A stretch of 64,000 nt of DNA, taken from Streptomyces sp. HUAS YS2 (GTDB taxonomy: Bacteria; Actinomycetota; Actinomycetes; Streptomycetales; Streptomycetaceae). Made by a program: the position numbers and the translations under genes. Where the stretch lies: assembly GCF_033343995.1 (NCBI RefSeq), contig NZ_CP137573.1:1364001-1428000 (forward strand). The letters run 5' to 3'. Shown in pieces: positions 41,385 to 49,252 of the stretch. The notes beneath the pieces are model-generated. The model ran no database searches, was not told the origin of the DNA, and saw only the letters and a program-made list of their open reading frames with translations. Positions within the stretch are counted from its first letter, which is position 1, and each line of letters begins with the position of its first letter.

Positions 41385-42446
41385 ATGGATCTGCCGGTGA
41401 TGCCGCCCGTGAAGCCGATGCTCGCCAAGGCCGTGAAGCGCATCCCGCCCGGGATGCAGTACGAGGCGAAGTGGGACGGCTTCCGCGCCATCGTGCACCG
41501 CGACGGCCCCGACGTGGTGATCGGCAGCCGCACGGGCAAGCCGCTGACCAGGTACTTCCCCGAGCTGGTCGCCGCGCTGCTCCCCCGGCTGCCCGAGCGG
41601 TGCGTGGTGGACGGCGAGATCGTCATCGAGCACGACGGCCGGCTCGACTTCGACCGGCTGACCGAGCGGATCCATCCGGCCGACTCCCGGGTGCGCACGC
41701 TGGCCGAGCGGAACCCGGCCCGGTTCGTCGCCTTCGACCTGCTGGCGCTCGGCGACGTGTCCCTGCTCGACACGCCGCTGAGCGAGCGGCGGGCGGAGCT
41801 GGAGGCGGCGCTGCGCGACGTGGCCCCGCCGGTCCATCTGGCGCCCGCGACCACCGATCCCGAGGTGGCCGCCCGGTGGTTCGAGCAGTACGAGGGCGCC
41901 GGGCTCGACGGGGTGATCGCCAAACCACTGGATCTGCCGTACCGGCCGGACGCGCGGCTCATGTACAAGATCAAGCACGAGCGGACCGCCGACGTGGTGG
42001 TGGCCGGCTACCGGTTCCACAAGAGCGGACCGGTGGTCGGCTCGCTGCTGCTCGGCCTGTACGACGACTCCGGCGCGCTCCAGCACGTCGGCGTGTGCGC
42101 GGCGTTCACCGCGAAGCGGCGCGAGGAGCTGGTGGCCGAGCTGGAGCAGCTGCGGATGGACCCGGCGGACGGCCACCCGTGGGCGGCCTGGACGGACGAG
42201 TCCGCCCACGAGGGGGCCAGGCTGCCGGGCGCGCCGAGCCGCTGGTCGGGCAAGAAGGACCTGTCGTGGGTGGCGCTGCGGCCGGAGCGGGTGTGCGAGG
42301 TCGGTTACGACCACATGGAGGGCGACCGGTTCCGGCACACCGCCCAGTTCAAGCGGTGGCGGCCGGACCGGTCGCCGGAGTCCTGCGGATACGCGCAGCT
42401 GGAGGAGCCGGTCTCGTACGACCTGGCCGAGGTGTTCGCCTCGTAG
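41385..42446 (+). CDS. ATP-dependent DNA ligase, chimeric 5' end
   Basis: 353-residue ligase of the LigD/LigC nucleotidyltransferase type. The adenylated Lys29 is in EAKWDGF, followed by SRTGKPLTRYFPEL (motif Ia), VVDGEIVIEHDG (III), DGVIAKPLDLPYRP (IV) and MYKIKHERTADVVV (V), then an OB-fold domain ending FKRWRPD. It seals breaks in NHEJ with the LigD polymerase. Codons up to the attR core were supplied by the element and the remainder is host DNA. It begins 19 bp after int, so its mRNA may now depend on the integrase promoter. ATG 41385 corresponds exactly to the host stub's start. Confidence 0.93.
   Translation: MDLPVMPPVKPMLAKAVKRIPPGMQYEAKWDGFRAIVHRDGPDVVIGSRTGKPLTRYFPELVAALLPRLPERCVVDGEIVIEHDGRLDFDRLTERIHPADSRVRTLAERNPARFVAFDLLALGDVSLLDTPLSERRAELEAALRDVAPPVHLAPATTDPEVAARWFEQYEGAGLDGVIAKPLDLPYRPDARLMYKIKHERTADVVVAGYRFHKSGPVVGSLLLGLYDDSGALQHVGVCAAFTAKRREELVAELEQLRMDPADGHPWAAWTDESAHEGARLPGAPSRWSGKKDLSWVALRPERVCEVGYDHMEGDRFRHTAQFKRWRPDRSPESCGYAQLEEPVSYDLAEVFAS
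41451..41473 (+). other. attR core
   Basis: Right copy of the 23-bp identity (GGGATGCAGTACGAGG...). To its right the host ligase continues (GGACGGCTTC). It covers codons 23-29 and the first two bases of Trp30, i.e. up to the active-site lysine. Confidence 0.88.
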
Positions 42447-42449
42447 CGC

Positions 42450-42965
42450 TCACTCCTTCTTCGGGGGAACCGGCGGCACGGGCAGGACCAGCCGGCCGTA
42501 CGCGTGCTCCGGCACCGCCGGGCTGTGCGGCGCGACGGCCGCGATCCGGGCGTACGGGGCGCCCTGCGGCGGGCGTGGGTCCGGTTCGCCCTTGTTGGGC
42601 CACAGGGACATCGCGCGTTCCGCCTGGGCGGTGATGGTCAGCGACGGGTTGACGCCGAGGTTCGCGGAGACGGCCGAGCCGTCGACGACGGAGATCCCCG
42701 GGTGGCCGTGCAGCCGGTGGTACGGGTCGACGACGCCGTCCTCGGCGCTGGCGCCGATCGGGCAGCCGCCGAGGAAGTGCGCGGTGAGCGGCTTGTTCAT
42801 CAGGGAGTTGCGCGGCAGTTCGGCGCGGGTGAAGCGGCGGCCGGCTTCGAGGACGCCGACCCGGTAGCCCTTCTCGGTGAGGCGCAGCGCGGAGACCGAG
42901 CCGCCGAAGCCGGAACCGACGACGATGACGTCGTAGTCGTACGCGGGCTCGGCCCCCTCACTCAT
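42450..42965 (-). pseudogene. GMC/cholesterol-oxidase-like gene with large in-frame deletion
   Basis: 171 codons. The first ~55 residues are a GMC-type FAD-binding start (DYDVIVVGSGFGGSVSALRLTEKGYRVGVLEAGRRFTRAELPRNS); this joins directly to the last ~115 residues of the family (LMNKPLTAHFLGGCPIGASAEDGVVDPYHRLHG..., SVVDGSAVSANLGVNPSLTITAQAERAMSLWPNKG). Full-length relatives are about 550 residues, so roughly 380 middle residues, including the substrate-binding domain, are missing with the frame kept. It overlaps the end of the acyl-CoA synthetase gene by eight bases. It can hardly be an active oxidase; an assembly collapse is an alternative explanation. Confidence 0.8.
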
Positions 42966-44874
42966 AGAGGGCCTCGATCTCCGCCGCGTACCCGGTCATG
43001 ACCGCGTGCCTCTTGACCTTGAGGGACGGGGTGAGCATCCCGTTCTCCTCGGTGAACTCACCCGGGACGATGCGGAACCGGCGGATCGACTCGGCCCGGG
43101 AGACCGCCCGGTTGGCGTGGTCGACGGCCTTCTGCACGTCGGCGATCAGCTCCGGATCGTCGCAGAGTTCGGCGAGCGGGGTGTCCTTGGGGCGTCTACG
43201 GACGGCCAACCAGTGCTCCATCGCCTCCGGTTCGAGGGTGACGAGCGCCGCGATGTAGCTCCGGTTGTCGCCGACGACCAGACACTGCCCGACCGGCGGA
43301 CGGCTGCGCAGCCGGTCCTCCAGTACGGCCGGGGAGACGTTCTTGCCGCCCGAGGTGACGAGGATGTCCTTCTTGCGGCCGGTGATGACGAGGTAGCCGT
43401 CCTCGTCGAGGGCACCGAGGTCGCCGGTGGCGAACCAGCCGTCGTCCAGGACCTCCTGGGTGGCGGCCGGATTGTTCCAGTACTCCCGGAAGACGATGCC
43501 GCCCCTGACGAGCACCTCGCCGTCCTCGGCGATCCGTATCGCCGTCCCGGGCACGGGCCGGCCGACGGTTCCGGGGCGCGGCCGGAGGGGCGGGGTGACG
43601 GTGGCGGCGGCGGTGGTCTCGGTGAGGCCGTAGCCCTCGTAGATGAGGACGCCGGCCGCGTAGAAGAACAGGCTCAGGCGGCGGTCGAGCGGGGAGCCGC
43701 CGCTGATGGCGTACCGCAGCCGGCCGCCGAGCTCCTTGCGGACGCGGCGGTAGACCAGCAGGTCGTACAGGGCCCAGCCGAGGGTGAGGCCGATGCCGGG
43801 CCGGACACCCCTGCCGAGGAAGTGGTCCAGGGCGGCCTCGCCGAAGCGGACGGCGATGTTGTCGGCGCGGCCGAAGGACGCCCCGCGGCCCATCTTCTCG
43901 GCGGTCGCCCGGCCGGTGTCGTGGATCTTCTCGAAGAGGTACGGCACGCCGACGACGAAGGTCGGCCGGAACGCCCGGAGTTCCGGGCGCAGTTCGTCGG
44001 GCTTGATGCTGGGGCAGTGGCCCAGTTCGATGCGCGCCATGAGGCAGGCGATCTGGATGGTGCGGCCGAGGATGTGGGCGAGCGGCAGGAACAGCAGCGT
44101 GGAGGCGGCCTGTCCGGTGATCGCCTTGAAGACGGGGTGCAGCAGCTCGACGGTGTTGGCGGCCTCGGCGTGGAGGTTGCCGTGGGTGAGCACACAGCCC
44201 TTGGGGCGCCCGGTGGTGCCGGAGGTGTAGCAGAGGGTCGCGATGGTGTCGGCGGTGAGGGCGGCGCGCCGCTTCGTCACCTCGTCGTCGGCGATCTCCC
44301 GTCCCAGTACGGTGAGTTGCTCCATGCCACCGGCGTCGGTCTGCCAGATCCGGACCGTTCTGTCGGGGAGCGAGGCGGCCGCCTCTTCGACGGCCGCGGT
44401 GTTCTCGGCGGTCTCGGTGACGACGTGGCGGGCGCCGGAGTCCTCGAGGATCCAGGCGATCTGCTCGACGGAGGAGGTCGCGTAGACGGGCACGCTCTGG
44501 CCACCGGCTGCCCAGACGGCGAAGTCGAGGACGGCCCATTCGTAGCTGGTGCGCGCCATCAGGGCGACCCGTCCGCCGGGTTCGAGTCCAGCGGCGACGA
44601 GCCCCTTGGCGGCGGCGGTGACGTCGGCGGCGAACGCGGCAGCCGTGACGGGCCGCCAGGCGCCCTGTCGCTTGCGGCGCAGCACGACCGTCTGCGGGGC
44701 CGCGGCGGCATTGACGAAGGGGATGTCGGCCGGGGTGCCGTCCTGGGGCGGCGGGACGAGGGGCGCGCTGCGCGCCTCGCGCACCACTCCGTTCTCGCGG
44801 ATCAGCTCGACCTGGTGGCGGGCGGCGAGATCGCTGTGCTTGCTTGCCTGCCTCAGATCCTTGCGTACGCCCAT
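42958..44874 (-). CDS. Long-chain acyl-CoA synthetase (AMP-forming)
   Basis: 638-residue ANL-superfamily ligase activating fatty acids to acyl-CoA via acyl-AMP. Motifs: YTSGTTGRPKGCVLTHGN (P-loop), YEGYGLTETTA, GWFATGDLGALDEDGYLVITGRKKDILVTSGGKNVSP, and the C-terminal KVKRHAV lysine region. The arrangement matches actinobacterial FadD15-type enzymes. It leads a unit with the deleted GMC gene and is divergent, across three palindromes, from the SCP2/acyl-CoA dehydrogenase operon, so both are probably repressed together and induced by fatty acids. Confidence 0.94.
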   Translation of the reverse strand: MGVRKDLRQASKHSDLAARHQVELIRENGVVREARSAPLVPPPQDGTPADIPFVNAAAAPQTVVLRRKRQGAWRPVTAAAFAADVTAAAKGLVAAGLEPGGRVALMARTSYEWAVLDFAVWAAGGQSVPVYATSSVEQIAWILEDSGARHVVTETAENTAAVEEAAASLPDRTVRIWQTDAGGMEQLTVLGREIADDEVTKRRAALTADTIATLCYTSGTTGRPKGCVLTHGNLHAEAANTVELLHPVFKAITGQAASTLLFLPLAHILGRTIQIACLMARIELGHCPSIKPDELRPELRAFRPTFVVGVPYLFEKIHDTGRATAEKMGRGASFGRADNIAVRFGEAALDHFLGRGVRPGIGLTLGWALYDLLVYRRVRKELGGRLRYAISGGSPLDRRLSLFFYAAGVLIYEGYGLTETTAAATVTPPLRPRPGTVGRPVPGTAIRIAEDGEVLVRGGIVFREYWNNPAATQEVLDDGWFATGDLGALDEDGYLVITGRKKDILVTSGGKNVSPAVLEDRLRSRPPVGQCLVVGDNRSYIAALVTLEPEAMEHWLAVRRRPKDTPLAELCDDPELIADVQKAVDHANRAVSRAESIRRFRIVPGEFTEENGMLTPSLKVKRHAVMTGYAAEIEALYE

Positions 44875-44943
44875 GGTGGGCTCCTGTTCGCGGCGTGCGG
44901 GCGGGGAGTGACCGGGACCTCTGGACTTACCGGGAAGTCAACT

Positions 44944-45061
44944 TACTCGGGCGTAATGAAAATTCAACGGGTCGGACACGATGGATCGACGACCTTTCGC
45001 CTCTTGCCGCCGGAACCCCGGGAGGCGTACCTTACTTCGAAGTAAGTTTACTCAAGAGTAA
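44944..45061. promoter_or_regulatory. Three TTACT-type palindromes in a divergent promoter
   Basis: TTAC-TCGGGC-GTAA (44944-44957), the perfect 16-mer CTTACTTCGAAGTAAG (45031-45046) and TTACTC-AA-GAGTAA (45048-45061) lie between the synthetase and SCP2 genes. The last ends nine bases before the SCP2 start. They look like sites of a TetR-type fatty-acid-catabolism repressor acting on both sides. Confidence 0.75.
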
Positions 45062-45070
45062 GGAACCGCC

Positions 45071-45535
45071 GTGGCAGACGACATCGGTGCCCAGCTCGCC
45101 GCCCTCGACTTCGCGGCCGTCTCCCCCGCCGAGTTCGCCCGGCTGGTCAAGGGGCTCTCGGCGCAGCAGATCAAGGAGCTCGCCTCCGACGCGGCGCTGC
45201 GCGAGCGGGTGCTGCGCGAGGTGTTCGGCCGGATGAAGCAGCAGTTCAAGCCGGAGAGCGCGGGCCCACTCGACGCGCTGATCCGCTGGAAGATCACCGG
45301 TATCGACGACGCGGTGTACGAGACCCGGATCGCCGACGGCCGCTGCGAGGTCACCGAGGGAAGGTCGGACGCCGAGCCGCGCACCACCCTGGTCCTGGCC
45401 GACGCGGACTTCCTCAAGCTGGTGTCAGGCAACGCCAACCCGGTCACCATGTTCATGATGCGCAAGCTCAAGATCGCCGGAGACGTCGGCCTGGCCTCCG
45501 GCCTGACCCGCTACTTCGACATCCCCAAGGCTTGA
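45071..45535 (+). CDS. SCP2 sterol-binding-domain protein
   Basis: 154-residue small lipid-carrier-type protein: a helical start (FAAVSPAEFARLVKGLSAQQIKELASD), then the SCP2 fold (DALIRWKITGIDDAVYETRIADGRCEVTEGRSDAEPRTTLVLADADFLKLVSGNANPVTMFMMRKLKIAGDVGLA). It probably binds acyl-CoA or sterol intermediates in the cytoplasm. GTG at 45071 follows AAGGAA. It is first in an operon with an acyl-CoA dehydrogenase 15 bp downstream. Confidence 0.88.
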   Translation: MADDIGAQLAALDFAAVSPAEFARLVKGLSAQQIKELASDAALRERVLREVFGRMKQQFKPESAGPLDALIRWKITGIDDAVYETRIADGRCEVTEGRSDAEPRTTLVLADADFLKLVSGNANPVTMFMMRKLKIAGDVGLASGLTRYFDIPKA

Positions 45536-45550
45536 GGAGCGAGCCGGACA

Positions 45551-46780
45551 ATGAGCGGATTCTCCCTCGGACTCACCGAGGAGCAGCGTGACCTGCGGGA
45601 CTGGGTGCACGGCTTCGCCCGCGACGTGGTGCGCCCGGCCGCGTCCGAGTGGGACGAACGCGAGGAGACACCCTGGCCGGTCATCAAGGAGGCGGCCCGG
45701 ATCGGCCTGTACGGCTTCGAGTCCCTCGCCGACATGTACGGCGACCCCAGCGGGCTCTCGGTGCAGATCGCCAACGAGGAGCTGTTCTGGGGCGACGCCG
45801 GCATCGGCATGTCGATCTTCGGTACCCATCTCGCGGTCGCCGGGATCTTCGCCTCGGGCACCCCCGATCAGCTGGCCGAGTGGGTCCCGCAGTGCTTCGG
45901 CGACGAGACCGACCCGCGACTCGCGGCGTTCTGCGTCTCCGAGCCGGAGGCCGGCTCGGACGTCGCGGCGATGCGCACCCGGGCCCGTTACGACGAGGCG
46001 AGGGACGAGTGGGTGATCAGCGGCCAGAAGGCCTGGATCACCAACGGCGGCATCGCCGACGTCCATGTCGTCGTCGCCTCCGTCGCCCCCGAACTCGGCG
46101 CGCGCGGCCAGGCAGGCTTCGTCGTCCCGCCCGGCACACCGGGCCTGGTGGGCAACCGGAAGATCAAGAAGCTGGGCCTGCGGGCCTCGCACACCGCGGA
46201 CGTCTTCCTCGACGAGGTCCGCGTCCCCGGCCACTGCCTGCTCGGCGGCAAGGAGCGGCTCGACGCCCGCCTCGCGCGCGCCCGCGAGGGCGGCGGCGCG
46301 AAGGGCAGGCCAGCCGGTGGCCAGGCCGCCATGGCCGCCTTCGAGGTGAGCCGCCCCACCGTCGGCGCCCAGGCCCTCGGCATCGCCCGCGCCGCCTACG
46401 AGTACGCCCTGGAGTACGCCGGTCAGCGCGTCGCCTTCGGCCGGCCGATCGTGGAGAACCAGTCCATCGCGTTCACCCTCGCCGACCTGCGCACCGAGAT
46501 CGAGGCGGTCCGCCTCCTCATCTGGCAGGCCGCCTGGATGGCCCGCAACGACCGTCCGTTCGACGCCGCGCAGGGCTCCATGTCCAAGCTCCGGGCCGGC
46601 GAACTCGCCGTCACCGCCACCGAGAAGGCCGTCCAGATCCTCGGCGGCGCGGGATACAGCCGCGAGCATCCGGTGGAGCGCATGTACCGGGACGCCAAGA
46701 TCTACACGATCTTCGAAGGCACCAGCGAGATCCAGCGCCTCGTCATCGCCCGCGCCCTGACCGGCCGCCACATCCGCTGA
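45551..46780 (+). CDS. Acyl-CoA dehydrogenase
   Basis: 409-residue FAD-dependent acyl-CoA dehydrogenase. Features are CVSEPEAGSDVAAMRTRARYD (FAD site), ISGQKAWITNGGIADVHVVVAS, the C-terminal ILGGAGYSREHPVERMYRDAKIYTIFEGTSEIQRLVIARAL with the catalytic-base position EGTSE region, and an Arg/Gly-rich insertion around residues 235-260 (RLDARLARAREGGGAKGRPAGG) not usual in short-chain enzymes. It works with the SCP2 protein and the divergent acyl-CoA synthetase in a lipid-degradation module. Confidence 0.93.
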   Translation: MSGFSLGLTEEQRDLRDWVHGFARDVVRPAASEWDEREETPWPVIKEAARIGLYGFESLADMYGDPSGLSVQIANEELFWGDAGIGMSIFGTHLAVAGIFASGTPDQLAEWVPQCFGDETDPRLAAFCVSEPEAGSDVAAMRTRARYDEARDEWVISGQKAWITNGGIADVHVVVASVAPELGARGQAGFVVPPGTPGLVGNRKIKKLGLRASHTADVFLDEVRVPGHCLLGGKERLDARLARAREGGGAKGRPAGGQAAMAAFEVSRPTVGAQALGIARAAYEYALEYAGQRVAFGRPIVENQSIAFTLADLRTEIEAVRLLIWQAAWMARNDRPFDAAQGSMSKLRAGELAVTATEKAVQILGGAGYSREHPVERMYRDAKIYTIFEGTSEIQRLVIARALTGRHIR

Positions 46781-46790
46781 CGGACGGGCG

Positions 46791-48029
46791 TCAGGAGCCC
46801 GGGCCCGCCACGGCCGGGGCGGGGACGGACGCGGACCCAGAGGCGGAGGCGGGCGCCGGGCCGGGCGCGCCGCCGCCCCCGTCCGCCGTCCCGTCGACCT
46901 CCCCGTCCGCCTTGCCGTCCAGCAGTCGGCGTCCGATCCGTCCGCTGGTCCGCCCGAGCCAGACCAGCAGGACCGTCGGCGCGAAGACCGCGTCCGCCGC
47001 GATCATCACCATCGAGAAGTACGGCAGCCCCATCAGCACGCCGATGCCGATGTGCTCGCCGATCAGCAGCACCAGCAGCACGTTCTTCGCCTTGCGGCGC
47101 AGCAGCGCGAAGGGGAAGGCGACCTGCACGATCACGGTGCCGTACGTCATGGCGAGGACGAGCGTGCTGCTGGAGGTCAGCGCCTCGCTGAGCATCGGCC
47201 AGGAGGTCAGGAACTCCTGGTGCAGCGCGTAGTACACCGCGCTGCCCTCCCGCCACGTGGATCCCGGGATCTTGTACCAGCCGGCACACGCGTACACGAT
47301 GCAGATCTGGAACGCGATCACCACGAGCGCCCCGTTGTGCACCAGGTTCGCGATGCGGTCGCAGACCGAGCGCGGCACCTCGGGGGCGTACGTCGACACG
47401 GCCCACCACAGCCCCAGCGCCAGCCACAGGACGCCGAGGGTCACCACCCACGGGACGATGAGCCGGCCGGTCGCGCCCAGCAGCACGACCGCCGTGCCGG
47501 ACAGGGCCCACAGGACGATCCCGGTGACATCCCGGCCGTTGCCCCGCCGCACGCGGCGCGCGTCGAGCGACCACACCTGGGCGCAGCGGGTGAAGATCAG
47601 GTAGAGCGCGAGGATGTGCAGCAGTCGGTCGCCGGCGTTGGTGACGAACTCGTTGCGGTGCTGGAAGGACAGGATCCCCAGTGCCATCACGACCGAGGCC
47701 GTCCGCGTCCGCCAGCCGACGAGGACAGCGGCCGCCGCGGCGATCGCGAGCAGGTAGAAGAACTCGTAGTACGCCCGCCCCGGCCACCACAGCAGCGCGT
47801 CGAACGCGCCCGGGCCCGCCCACGACTGCGCCATCTCCCAGCTCAGCGGGGCGTCGGGTCCGTGCATCCCCAGCCGGTCCGGCCAGTGCCGCACCAGGTA
47901 GAACAGCCACAGCCCGGACAGGCCGATCCGGAGGGTCGCGGTCTGGTACGGGGCGAAGGCGGTGGCCGCGGCGCGGTCGACGAGACGGCCGGCGGCTTCG
48001 GTCACGGCGGCGGTCCTGGTCGTGCTCAT
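46791..48029 (-). CDS. HTTM-domain membrane protein
   Basis: 412-residue polytopic membrane protein with a horizontally transferred transmembrane (HTTM) domain, related to vitamin K-dependent gamma-carboxylase. About eight to ten helices run from LRIGLSGLWLFYLVRHW to ADAVFAPTVLLVWLGR; the conserved SFQHRNEFVTNAGDRLLHILALYLIF segment and WYKIPGSTWREGSAVYYALHQE are diagnostic. The tail is a low-complexity Ala/Pro/Ser run. Its ATG overlaps the stop of the DUF5819 gene (ATGA), so the two act together. Enzymatic activity is unknown. Confidence 0.85.
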   Translation of the reverse strand: MSTTRTAAVTEAAGRLVDRAAATAFAPYQTATLRIGLSGLWLFYLVRHWPDRLGMHGPDAPLSWEMAQSWAGPGAFDALLWWPGRAYYEFFYLLAIAAAAAVLVGWRTRTASVVMALGILSFQHRNEFVTNAGDRLLHILALYLIFTRCAQVWSLDARRVRRGNGRDVTGIVLWALSGTAVVLLGATGRLIVPWVVTLGVLWLALGLWWAVSTYAPEVPRSVCDRIANLVHNGALVVIAFQICIVYACAGWYKIPGSTWREGSAVYYALHQEFLTSWPMLSEALTSSSTLVLAMTYGTVIVQVAFPFALLRRKAKNVLLVLLIGEHIGIGVLMGLPYFSMVMIAADAVFAPTVLLVWLGRTSGRIGRRLLDGKADGEVDGTADGGGGAPGPAPASASGSASVPAPAVAGPGS

Positions 48030-48859
48030 CGTCCGGCCACCGTTCCTTCGAGGTCGTTGCGGGTGACCGGGAGCCAGGCGAAGTCGCGCGACTTCCACAC
48101 GTCGCTCACCTTGCGGCCGGTCCACTCGGGCGGCTGGATGGCCTGGGTCAGCTCACGGAACTGGATGCGCTGCACTGAGTTCCCGCCGACCACGGACCGC
48201 AGCCGGGCCAGGGTGAGCCGCTTGAGGTACTGCTCGGTGAGGAGGCCGAGCTTGCCGATCGGGCGGCCGGCGCGGTCGTGGGTGCGGTTGTAGTTGTTCC
48301 AGCCCTGCCGGAACTGTTCCATCGTCATGCTGGGGACGAGCGTGCCGCGCAGCGTGCGCAGGTCGTACGCGGTCATGTCCACCCAGAGCGTCGTGGCCCG
48401 CTTCCCGTCGGCGGTCCGCACCTCGGCGCGGGCCATGACGCGGGAGTTCGTGAGCAGCGGGTTCGGCGCGAAGACACCCCAGTTCTGGGCCAGCTCCGGG
48501 AACAGGTAGGTGTCGATGACCTTCTTGTGCTCGGTGTTGACCGCGTTCTTCGGCGCCACGTGGAAGAAGACCATCCCGGCGTGGACGAGGACGGCGAGCA
48601 GGACGACGACCGCGGCAGCGACGACGGTCAGCCGCGCGACGCGCGGCTCGGCCGCGGCCCTGTCCCCGGCCCCGTCCCCGTCCCCGTCCCCGGTCGACGC
48701 GTCCTCAGCTGTGGCCGCGTCCGTACGCGTACCGGTGTCCCGATCCGTGCCCGTGCCCGGCTCCGCGCCCGGATCCGCGCCCGGATCCGTGTCGGCGTCC
48801 GGAGCGGTGGGTATGCCCCCACCGTCCGCTCCCGGCTCGGCTTCCGCCTCGGCCCGCAT
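48026..48859 (-). CDS. DUF5819-family membrane-anchored protein
   Basis: 277-residue protein. The first ~70 residues are a low-complexity Asp/Gly/Thr/Pro-rich stretch encoded by short GC repeats; then a single membrane helix (LTVVAAAVVVLLAVLVHAGMVFFHVAP) and an extracytoplasmic domain containing YLFPELAQNWGVFAPNPLLTNSRVMARAEV, the DUF5819 signature. ATG at 48859 follows GAGGGGGAG. It precedes and overlaps the HTTM gene, a pairing seen in actinomycetes; they probably form a membrane complex. Confidence 0.83.
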   Translation of the reverse strand: MRAEAEAEPGADGGGIPTAPDADTDPGADPGAEPGTGTDRDTGTRTDAATAEDASTGDGDGDGAGDRAAAEPRVARLTVVAAAVVVLLAVLVHAGMVFFHVAPKNAVNTEHKKVIDTYLFPELAQNWGVFAPNPLLTNSRVMARAEVRTADGKRATTLWVDMTAYDLRTLRGTLVPSMTMEQFRQGWNNYNRTHDRAGRPIGKLGLLTEQYLKRLTLARLRSVVGGNSVQRIQFRELTQAIQPPEWTGRKVSDVWKSRDFAWLPVTRNDLEGTVAGR

Positions 48860-49180
48860 GCCGCTCCCCCTCAGTTCGACCCGATCGCGCGCCCGATGAT
48901 ACGTGCCGCCGGGCGAACGTGAGATGGCACACATCCGACGGCCGGCGAACCGTCGCCGGGACCCTCATTTCGCCACCGCGTTCGACGCGCATACGGACGA
49001 TCCGGCGTGGTCCGGCGGCACGTTGATCGCCTGGCGGGGCGCGCACCTGCGGGAACGCGGCGAGGGTGCGAAGGGGAGGCGCGCGGGACGGTCGGGGCCG
49101 GGCGGTCGGCTGATCCTTCCCACGGCCGAAACGGTTGCCGTGCGAAGACATCCCTGTCGCGGAACACGGATCCCCATCCG
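48860..49180. other. Gene-free stretch
   Basis: No confident gene in about 320 bp. A plus-strand frame beginning near 48903 (MAHIRRPANRRRDPHF...FDAHTDDPAWSGGTLIAWRGAHLRERG) is open to 49190 but has mixed codon quality and no recognised family. Promoters for the divergent DUF5819 gene and the exporter operon should lie here. Confidence 0.4.
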
Positions 49181-49200
49181 GTACGTATGAGAGTACGTAC
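49181..49200 (+). promoter_or_regulatory. 20-bp palindromic operator upstream of the exporter operon
   Basis: GTACGTA-TGAGAG-TACGTAC, two perfect 7-bp arms, lies 52 bp before the small gene that leads into the exporter. It has the form of a TetR-family repressor site, but no TetR gene is nearby. Confidence 0.65.
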
Positions 49201-49252
49201 TTGGGAGGAGGACACCCAGCCTCGCCCCCACCGCACCCAAAAGGAACGCCCA

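Larger units (their letters stand above)
30509..41473. mobile_element. Integrated phage-satellite-like element in the ligase gene
   Basis: About 11 kb bounded by an identical 23-bp core. Contents from left: small acidic protein, PD-(D/E)XK-type nuclease, two small coupled proteins, a 77-aa/DUF6879/DUF5753 regulatory trio, an 83-aa protein, a Zn-ribbon protein, an ATGC-rich repeat array, a 64-aa protein, HK97-type major capsid protein, 103-aa protein, an iteron array, P-loop replication protein, a small HTH, an excisionase and a tyrosine integrase next to the right end. No portal, terminase, protease, tail or lysis gene was recognised, nor a TraB/FtsK translocase as in conjugative AICEs. A helper-dependent phage satellite or reduced prophage with autonomous replication is inferred. 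Confidence 0.9.

Noticed and set aside
30509..41473. Element as a conjugative AICE
   Set aside because: No FtsK/TraB-type translocase or Spd-type spread genes were found; a phage capsid gene is present instead.
30443..42446. Ligase copies explained by ordinary gene duplication
   Set aside because: Identity stops abruptly at a 23-bp core with integrase and excisionase inside the interval; site-specific integration explains it better.
48903..49190. Plus-strand frame in the DUF5819/exporter gap
   Set aside because: Mixed codon quality, no recognised family, and the end runs into the palindromic operator.
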